NCBI GenBank assembly: GCA_033439685.1
Contig: JAUEDM010000007.1
Location: 1,116,001 to 1,180,000 of the forward strand
Source of the DNA: Apodospora peruviana
Taxonomy: Eukaryota > Ascomycota > Sordariomycetes > Sordariales > Lasiosphaeriaceae
Direction: 5' to 3'
DNA length: 64,000 bases
Shown: positions 55,881 through 64,000 of the stretch, in pieces
Numbering within the stretch: the first letter of the stretch is position 1
How the letters are laid out: the number at the start of each line of letters is the position of its first letter
The notes under the pieces: model-generated
What the model was told of the DNA's origin: nothing
The model's input: only the letters and a program-made list of their open reading frames with translations
The model's database searches: none
Program-made: the position numbers and the translations under genes

Positions 55881-56070
55881 TGGATATGAGTACCTACCTA
55901 CCCTTAGTTTGTAGAAGGGGAATGTTTAACAGCTTCTCGGCACGGAAGCATTCTGTTTGAAGTCGATAGATGTTGATATATACCCTACCCAGACAATCAA
56001 GTTACACCAGTATTCTAGATGACATACCAACAAGCACAACATTTAAACCACCGGCCAGTACTATTTGAAC

Positions 56071-56976
56071 TCATCCACTCCGCCATGTTTCGTTATACTT
56101 TGCCTCCTGGTCAATCTGAAACTTTCTCAGCAAGTCAAAGTCGATACAGTCATGCTCGACGCCCCAACCCGTCACCGATGTTGCATGGCCAGCGCCGACC
56201 TTGATCGGGCTGTTGCCTTCAATGATGAGGTCACCGCCGCATGAGATTCCCTGCCTCAAGTACTCGAAGCAGTGCTCCACGTGGACTCGCCACTTGAACG
56301 TCTCTTCTGCGTCAGCCGGTGTGTCGTTGACTCGGTTCTTCGCTTGGTAGTACTGGTAGCGAACCATATTCTATCGATATCCACAGTTGATTAGTTGTCC
56401 GTCGAACGGAACCGAACCTCTGCGACCATTCTTCGTGGTACTTACGAGGCAATGAAGCTGATGGAGAATCGAAATGACGTAAAAGTCCTGCGGTTTAGGG
56501 ACTGGCGTGTTGGGGTGGTCGTACGGAGCCACGATGCCTTGAGGCAGCCCCCATTTGGACGGATTCTCAATCCATACCGCGTCGTGGCCAGCAACAAGCG
56601 CATCCCAATGACGATTAGCCTGGTGGTCGCCACCCACGTAACGCTCGTCTGGCTCAAACACCTTCTTCACAGACAGAAACACTTCTTTCGGGATAGGGGT
56701 GTTCTGGTAGACGTGAAGGGGTCCATTATCGAGAGAGATTCCAGATGCTGTCTTGTACCAGCCGATCAAGGTCGCCGCCCATCCTAGACTGAGAAACGCC
56801 ACGGCGGCGAGAAGGATACGAGCTGTGCGTGCGTGGCTTTCCAATACCATCGTTGGTGCCGTCGTGTTCTTTTGGGTTTGGCCGTCCTTCTCCTCATCGT
56901 CCTCGTCGTGAAGGACCGGGCCGTAACGTTTGGGTCGGAATATCGGATCCATGATTGACTGAATTGAGAAGCCCAT
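56071..56976 (-). CDS. DUF3328 / UstYa-like oxidase 2
   Basis: Two exons, 56976-56446 and 56370-56071, give 276 residues. The start at 56976 (ATCATGGG) is preferred; an upstream in-frame ATG at 57054 is possible. A membrane segment (ARILLAAVAFLSLGWAATL) lies near residue 55. HQLHC ends exon 1 and HVEHCFEYLRQ is in exon 2, so the intron splits the two metal motifs. The C-terminal WGVEHDCIDF is shared with UstYa-like 3, which suggests those two are closer paralogs. Probably acts on the precursor peptide in the secretory route. Confidence 0.88.
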
Positions 56977-58216
56977 GATGTTGACCTCTTGGAGGAAAGT
57001 CTGCGTTGCTTGGTAGCGTCTAGTTCTAAGTGAGAGGTCCAAAATGGAGTACAAACGTCTATCAGCATTGGCTTCACCAAAAACCTTGAGGCTACTAGAG
57101 ACGAAGGGCAGAAAGGTCCTTCCATCAAACCCAGGTCTGTACGAGTCGCTAGCTAGCCGGCGTTTGAGCTACAGCCATCTGCAGACAGCACATAGTTAGG
57201 GAGGCGAAGTCATTGACAGGGATGGACGAATTGGGAAAGAAACCCTGGTTCAGGAAGGTCTACTGTGCCGTCCAGACAACGCCTGTCATTACCATCATAT
57301 GGGTAGCTCGGGACGACAGCTTCAATGGCAACGGCGGGTGCGGCGTGTTGTTTCCATTGACATGGTCGGTGCTTCTTCTTTCTTCCCCTGTCAGTAAGGC
57401 ATCTCACCGGCCTACTCCGTGAATCTTAGCACCTGGTATGTTGTGTTACACAATGATGCATTGAACCCTGTCCCTGTTACTCCTGCTCCTAAAGAACAGA
57501 GCGCAAAACACCATGATCAGCTGCTTATGCATCTAAGCCATATAAAAACCCATGTCAAACGGCTTCAACTTGAACCTTGAAAGGTCTTTAACCACCACGC
57601 CAATTTTACATGAGTTCCTCGACTTTGGGTTATCTCGGAGTTGGAAAACTTTGCCGCAGTCAGCATGCACAAGGGGGCTGATATAAAACAGGCGATTACC
57701 TTGGATAGCCCCCCACGTCTATACTTGATACCCAAGTTTGTTGTAGAATTTCGAGAAGTGCCCTACCAGGATAGGCAGATTCTTTCAAAATGTTCATGGC
57801 AGGAAAAGCCAATGTTGTAACAAGCTTAGCAACACCAGGGGAAACGCTTGGCTGCGGCCGCGTCGTTTATGCTGTCTGGTATCATGTTCGATAAAGCAGA
57901 ACTGCGCCATAACTGAAGGGTTGCAGGGCTTTCTCACCTCGGGGCGTGGTGCGTGTCCTAGCCACTGCTGTCGATGCAGGAGTTTTGGAGAGAATGCTTG
58001 CTTATGCAATTGACATTGGTTCTCGACCTAAAGTCCCACTGCATTCTAGCCACTTACCGCGATACACCTTCCATGTTCACTACGACGCTAGGTGGAAAGC
58101 ACCAGACATGGCTGGGTCGTTCAACCATCACCATCATCACTCACGATAGACATAGTCACAGGTCGTAATTATTCGGCTGGCCAAACCTGAGTCGAACTGT
58201 GGTAAGCTCGTTAACA
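56977..58216. promoter_or_regulatory. divergent region between UstYa-like 2 and 3
   Basis: A 1.2 kb gap between genes read apart. No gene supported on either strand. It probably holds both promoters. Confidence 0.45.
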
Positions 58217-59172
58217 ATGTACCACGTATCAGAACAAACCACCAGGAAGCAAGGAGACGACGGTCAAGGTCTCCTCGCAGCAGAACAAGACGCAGATGAA
58301 AACACTATTCGCTTCGAGTATGACGACTCTCTCGACTTTTCTCGCACGACTGACGCCAGACGACACGGCCAGTCCCGGCTCCGGGAGCGCGTAATCCGCG
58401 GTATCATCGCTGTTGTTTCACTCGCTGTCGGCGCTGGCTTCGGATACTGGTACGGGTCCCCGAGCAGCAGTCCCTATCTGGCATCATCATTCGGCATAAA
58501 CACCAATACGCCAATCCCTCGCGAGATCTTCACTGACCGGCACGACGTGGCTTTTGTCCCGCACCCTGAATTCATGGGCCATTCGAACGAGGCGGACGAC
58601 AACTGGGCGGACCTTACAATGGGTGAGTCCCCTTTCTCCATAATCAATGATCAGAGAACAAGCAACATCCGAACTAATACAATCAACGTGTCCCGTCAGG
58701 CTCCGATACGATCTACATCGACGACCCGTCCCTTTACGGCCAAAAAGACGCAGGCATCCGTGCCCCCTTCTTCACCTTTACATCACCACCGGCCGCCGCA
58801 CAGGAACTTCCCAACCTAAACAACTTCTACGTGCTGAAAAACCTACACCAGCTGCACTGCGTGCACATGGCCCGCAAGCGGTATAACCAGCTTGTTTATG
58901 GCGGAAACAAAGTTGACCCGTTGTCCGGCTCGCCCATCGACGAGGACTGGCTGACCCACCTGGAGCACTGCTTCGAGTACCTCCGCCTGAGCGTCATGTG
59001 CGCCGACTACATGACTCTCGAGAGTGATTCCCCCGCCGGCTCGCCCGAGGAGTACACCAAGGACGGGCTGGGCTGGGGCGTGGTGCACTCGTGTATCGAC
59101 TGGCAGGGGTTGATGGAGTTTCAGAGGAATCAGATGGCTGTGTATAACAGGACCTGGAAGGAGAGGGCTTGA
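58217..59172 (+). CDS. DUF3328 / UstYa-like oxidase 3
   Basis: Two exons, 58217-58622 and 58700-59172, give 292 residues. A membrane segment (IIAVVSLAVGAGFGYWYG) lies near residue 68. HQLHC (about 185) and HLEHCFEYLR are both present. It ends WGVVHSCIDW, like UstYa-like 2. With three such proteins, more than one cross-link or an obligate heteromeric pair is possible, as seen for UstYa/UstYb. Confidence 0.88.
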
Positions 59173-59254
59173 ACAGTGGGCAGGAGAGCGATGTAATGAG
59201 TGATATTAAACGGCGATTGATTTGTATGTACTATTCTCAGTGTCTTGGGGGGTT

Positions 59255-59279
59255 TTTTTTTTTCGGCTTTTTTTTTTTT

Positions 59280-59312
<33 letters not shown>
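59255..59312. repeat. oligo-T / oligo-A tract
   Basis: Two T runs (11 and 14) split by CGGC are followed by a run of about 30 A, so the block can fold as a hairpin. It lies between two converging genes. It may be a true homopolymer or an assembly problem. Confidence 0.8.
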
Positions 59313-59317
<5 letters not shown>

Positions 59318-59375
59318 CGCCAGAGCATCTTCCTATTATAGCATACACACGTAGGCTCAAGAGTAGACAGGCTCA

Positions 59376-61193
59376 TTATTTACCAGGCTCGAGCCACGGA
59401 AACGCGCTCGGAGGTCGGCCATCCCATGTGTCGGGGCTGTATCCCGACGACGGCATCGGCTGCCAGGTGATGTCGGCCAGCGACGCAATCTCCATGCTCG
59501 CCCCCTTTGTCGGATCCACTTGCCAGCCACATCTCATCGAGTTGCGGTACGACTCAGGGTAGTAGTCTTTCCACGAGCAGTCCATGGCTGGAACAACGAA
59601 ACTCGCCGTGACACTAACCAGATATCTATTTTCACACACATTGAGTCAGCTAACTATCTACCCTCCCATCAATCGGGATGAAGATATAGGGGTTAGGAGC
59701 ACAGCTTACGGGTGCTGCTTGTCAATATCATTGCACTGCGTCAGCCTCGTCAGCGTGAATAGTCCCGATACCGAGTCGAACCGGAACCGGCACGGGTAGA
59801 TGGTGCTCTCGGATGGCAGGAAGCAGTTGACCCAGATGCTGCCGTCCGTGTCGTTGGTGCCGGGCAGCAAGGGAACCGGTATCTGGTTGTCGTTTCCCGC
59901 CCGCAGTTGGTTGCTTGCCCAGAAGCCGACCCCTGCTGTCGTGGGAGGGTTACCGTCTTTGGTGGTAAAGTTGATCGTCTTGCTCATCAGCTCAATGCCC
60001 CAGCCCGTGGTGCGGAGATGCCGGAGGAGACAGGTGCCCGCGTAGGGATCCCTGGATGGCTCTTCTAGCGCGAAGGGAGGCAGTTCGGTGGCAGAGAGGG
60101 CCGAGGCGGAGAGGGTGGTGTCGTTTCCTGTGCACTGGGTTTCGTGCCAAGAGAATTTTGCGCCGAAGAAGTCTATGGTGCCGCTGTCGTTTGTGCAGGC
60201 CAGAGGCACAGAGGTGAATCCCCGAGCTGTTACTTCCAAGCTATCGAGAGGACTGTTAGTTTGTCTCCGTCATAAAGGCAAGCGAGTGGGTGACCTACGG
60301 TTTGTCGGCACCATCTTGGTCGCAATACCACGTCTGGTTTATCTCCAGTCGTGATGTGTCCCGATGAAGATACACGTTGGTACGATAAAGATAGTTCCTA
60401 TCCGGCAACACCCACCCTTCGCATACTAGCGGTACGTTCCCTTTGCACCCAACCGTGTAGTTGAGCGCCGTGTTTCCAAGTTGGAGCTCCACTCCGACGC
60501 CGTTCGGGCGGATAACGCTGCAACCACCGGGGCCAGGGCCGCCGAATGAGAGACAGGGGTAGTCTCTATCCCACCAGTTGATCCTCTTAACTTCCCACAT
60601 TCCTGCCTGGGGTGGCGTTTGACAGTTCTCCATTCCTTGGCCGAGAAGACTCCACTGGTAGCGCGGCGTACCTGCGACTGGGGCAACGAGAGTTCCCCGG
60701 ATGAGTGATGCATGTGGAGCGACGCAGCCCGTGTTGTTGCAAGTTGTTGACATGGTTATATTGCCGGTCGCAGTGAAGTTCAATCTGGAGATAATATTAG
60801 AGCGAGTGAGCTGCGAGACGCTGGCCACAAGGATCTGATATACCTGACAATGTCATTTTTCCACCTCTTGTCGTCGCAGATCCATGTATGGTTGATCTTG
60901 ACGTGTACCGACTGCTGGCCGAAAGCAGCGGTGATGTTGATGTCATTGTCCTTGTTCTCTGGCTGACATTCGCCATCGACCTTGCAGGCAACTGTAGTAG
61001 AGAAGTTGTTGGCTCTACTGGCAATCCGAAAGGATCCAATGCCGACGTCGGTGTCGTAGCGAAGGTCATCAACATTCCAAGCGGGGGTCCTGAAGGAGTC
61101 TTCTGTGCAGTTGGTCGTGACAGCGCCACTCCCTCCAAAGAGGGACGCAAGAGTCGCAAACAAGACAACCGCTACTCGCTGTGATCGAGGCAT
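59376..61193 (-). CDS. secreted Cys-rich glycoprotein of unknown function
   Basis: Four exons (61193-60844, 60784-60299, 60240-59710, 59625-59376) give 538 residues. All three introns are GT-AG and phase-matched. A signal peptide (VAVVLFATLASLFGGSGA) is followed by many Cys and N-glycosylation sequons and no membrane segment. The protein may hold repeated beta-rich domains (TCNNTGCVAPHASL; LACTNDSG). Not recognised. It lies inside the peptide cluster but may be unrelated; an apoplastic effector-like or cell-wall protein is possible. Confidence 0.75.
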
Positions 61194-61981
61194 TGTGTCC
61201 TGGTTTCTGTTTTGCTATGAAGACCACGGTACTACTGATTCGAGTCCATAATACCCCTTACCCGTCCGTTATTATATCTCTTGCTTCTCAACGCCGCAAC
61301 CTAGAATTCATACGTTGTATTGCAACTATCCGGTCCCGGATAAACAGCAACCATACTACGCTGCAATCCTTCCGGTCGAACCCCATATAGGCTGTAATTG
61401 CCCCCACGGATAAAGCATGGTGACTGTGGTCATAGATGTCTTTGGTGTCATGATACAATGTGCACAGCAAGGTAGATCCCAGGCTTGCAGACTGAATACG
61501 CGGAAAACATGCATGACCTATAAAGACAAGAATTCCTTCATCAAATGCATGTAGTGTATACCGGGGCTTGGTTACGCGTATTACCATCAGGTTGGTACCC
61601 AATCATCCTCTGCGAGCGCCTCACATGGCCAGTCTGAGCTGGAATCCTGATCGTGGATTGGTAGCCTTGCAATGAGTTATAGGAGATATGCCGAAAGGAG
61701 GAGTTAAGTTTGTCTGGCCAAATCCGTAGCAGCTATGACGACAGAATGCTATTTTCCCGAAATTCTAATTCACAAGAATAAGTGATTCCGAGCTTCACCT
61801 TTGAACCTTGGTAGTCGAAAATAAGTACGATTAACCGATCCAACCCCTTTAACTTGACATCTCTGGTATATGCCGTACTGAATATATGCCGTACTGAATA
61901 TATGCCGTACTGAGTATATGCCGTACTGAGTATATGCCGTACTGAGTATATGCCGTACTGAGTATATGCCGTACTGACTGT
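61194..61981. other. intergenic with tandem repeat
   Basis: The 5' flank of the Cys-rich gene and 3' flank of the DUF3445 gene. It holds the 16-base repeat array listed separately. Confidence 0.5.
61867..61978. repeat. seven-copy 16-base tandem repeat
   Basis: The unit TATATGCCGTACTGAG is repeated seven times with only the last base changing (A, A, G, G, G, G, C). It ends four bases before the stop codon of the DUF3445 gene, so it lies in that gene's 3' UTR on the minus strand. Confidence 0.92.
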
Positions 61982-63499
61982 TTAAAACCCTTGCTGTGCC
62001 TTCCACTTCTCCTGCCAGCCCTGAAAAAAGGGGCTCTCGTCCAGCGTCCCGACCTCCCAGTCCGGCGGCACCACCCCATTATCAACCTGCTCTTTCGCCC
62101 ACCCCTCGAGCGCCTCCATCGCCACCCTCCTAACATTCGGATCGCACTTGTACGTAATCAGGTTCTCCTTGCCGCCGTCCAGGATCCTGTGCAGCAGCGC
62201 AGGGATATACGGCTCGTCTCTCAGGTCCTCAAACTTGGTGATGATGACCTTGAAGTTGAACACCACGGCCCCGCTAATCGGCAGCCGCCGCAGCGTCTGC
62301 GAGTCGCACCGCAGCCGGAGATCCTTCACCGTCAACTTCTCGGGATGCTTCGCAAACGCGCTCCGCGTCCAGCCGGGCTCGACGTCAGGCGACGTAAACA
62401 TGACCTCCCAGTCCTCGAGCGACCACGAGCAGCGCGTGATGGGCTGGTCGACGGGCATCTTGCTGAAGTAGCGGTCCATGCTCATGGCCATTTTGTCGCG
62501 GTCAGGCACGTGCTCGTGGATGTCGCGCAGGACCTTGTCGCGGTGCTGGCCGATGTTCCACCCGACGGAAGAACAGGTCGCCGCCGCGCGAAGATAATAA
62601 AACCCGTCGTCTTCGTTGCGGAGCATGAGCGCGTAGTCCTCGGGCACGTTGTCGAAGATGGCTTTGAGGGATGGCGTGGTGAGCAGGTCGGTCGTGGTCT
62701 CGAGCAGGCGGTTGTGGAATACCGTGTTGTCGGCCGACAGCGAGAAGTGCTGCGGGTAGCGCTTGACCATGAACTGGAGCAGCATCTCCATGAGCTCGCG
62801 GGTCGCGAGGTCGGCGGCCGGACCATGGAAGAAGATTTGCGAGGGGTACTTGTTCAGGAGCTCGAAGCGCTGCGCCATGGTGGACTTGTAGTTTTGCTCC
62901 AGCTCGATCCACCAGTCTGGTTCATATTTCATGAGGGCTGAACCACACTCGCCAGTTAGCCGATATACTCAGGTATTGTTGGTATGGGCGGATGACTGAC
63001 CCATGTGCTGGTGATATCCCCAGCGGAACGGGCGGAACGGGCGAAACACGGCCTTGTTGATGTCCCACTCCGGACCCGTTGGGTTGGGATCCCGTACGCC
63101 GCTGAGGACGGCATAGTCGGGAAACCGGCCGAGCTTTCGGATGTCCTGAGTTGAAAAGCCTGTTGGGGTGTACAGATTATCCTCGCTCAAGTCCGGTTTC
63201 TTGGTTGTTGTGAGAGCTCGGGACTTGAGCATCTCGGCCGACACTTCTTTTAGCTCATGGGCTGATTTCTCGAACCCGGGGAGACTGGCAAGCGCATGGC
63301 GTCGAGATGGGGGGAATTGGAGGATGTGCGGGAAGGATTTTGTGTCGATCGGGGCGTTTTTGTGTTTGCTGCTGTTGTTGAGGATCAAGCGATGTGCCAC
63401 GAAGCTGACAAGAAGGACGGTAAGACCAAGTGAGGCAATTATGGCACTGTTGGTACCGAAACCAAGGTTGATATCTGGGAGGACAAAGTTGGGTGCCAT
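61982..63499 (-). CDS. DUF3445 / haem-dependent oxidative N-demethylase-like protein
   Basis: Two exons, 63499-63001 and 62937-61982, give 484 residues. A membrane segment (IIASLGLTVLLVSFVAHRL) lies near residues 19-40. The domain starts with PFRPFRWGYHQHMALMKYEP, typical of DUF3445, and includes WNIGQHRDKVLRDIHEHVPD and the Arg/Trp-rich RCSWSLEDW. The bacterial relative is the alpha subunit of a haem-dependent oxidative N-demethylase. Fungal members are membrane-anchored oxidases of unknown substrate. Its place at the right end of the peptide cluster suggests an oxidative tailoring step, but this is inferred. Confidence 0.8.
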
Positions 63500-64000
63500 G
63501 GTGGCATTATATATGATTACAGCTACGCTCACATCAACTCCCTCGGATTGATGAGATATAGAGGTCGGTTGACTGTTTGGAGTCAAAGAGAGCTGCCGTC
63601 GCCAACTTTTATCTATGCAAGTCTGTCGTTCGCCACAACATGCCCTGAGTGCGGGGGAGGTGTGATACGTGACAGGTCCTGTCTGTATATCCATGCCGGG
63701 CTCTGGTTGGTATCAACTGATACAATCGGGATGGGCAAGCACACCCCCAAGGTCAGCTAGACCGGGTTGGGCATGGCAGTGCGGTGGATCTAGACTTTTA
63801 TTGGGCTAAATGTCCCCGGCTTGGCTGTTGGCTCTGCCGTTGGGATTACCCCACGGGAACTGATAAGCACACATGGGGCCCGCTGGCTTTACTAAGAACA
63901 AAACTTTGAGCTGGATTGCACGGTGTGGTTTGTAGGTCAATGCTTGGCTCGAATCAGAGCTGGAGAACCACCAGCGTTGCCCTAGAAATTGTCTTCAGAT
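63500..64000. other. right-edge intergenic
   Basis: The 5' flank of the DUF3445 gene. No further gene recognised before the window ends. Confidence 0.5.

Overview
The window is nuclear DNA of a filamentous ascomycete (Pezizomycotina; Sordariomycetes seems likely but is not proven). The evidence is short GT-AG introns of about 50-180 bases, Zn2Cys6 and bZIP-ankyrin regulators, iterative fungal-type polyketide synthases and DUF3328 (UstYa) proteins. No rRNA gene, intact tRNA gene or CRISPR array was seen. All exon boundaries below were worked out by hand from frame, splice motifs and family expectations. No transcript or database search was available.

Region 1 (0.5-34 kb) looks like a polyketide gene cluster. 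It holds a retinol-dehydrogenase-type SDR, an unusual PKS-like protein with AT-MT-KR-ACP but no KS or DH, a BAHD-type acyltransferase divergent from it, a P450, a sniffer-type SDR, a bANK (bZIP basic region plus ankyrin) regulator, a secreted berberine-bridge-type FAD oxidase, an alpha/beta hydrolase likely to release the chain, and a complete highly reducing PKS (KS-AT-DH-degenerate MT-ER-KR-ACP). A small basic protein and a kinase-fold protein lie among them. The inferred route is: the HR-PKS makes a reduced chain, the hydrolase frees it, and the P450, SDRs, BBE oxidase and acyltransferase decorate it.

Region 2 (34-43 kb) is a looser stretch. It has a Baeyer-Villiger-type monooxygenase, a doubtful hypothetical gene, a frameshifted relic of a STAND/NLR N-terminal domain, a GNAT pseudogene with its core deleted, and a small two-exon hypothetical gene.

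Region 3 (43-63.5 kb) looks like a second cluster, for a ribosomally made peptide of the dikaritin type (the ustiloxin/phomopsin class). Its centre is a 213-residue secreted precursor with nine copies of a short segment, PAYVWASA(G/A)K, separated mostly by Lys-Arg Kex2 sites. Three DUF3328/UstYa proteins, a prolyl-4-hydroxylase-like dioxygenase, a DUF3445 haem protein, a GNAT, an MFS transporter, a Zn2Cys6 regulator and a Cys-rich secreted protein surround it. A 3 kb gene-poor gap (49-52 kb) holds a TA-flanked MITE, a probable solo LTR and two tRNA-like fragments.
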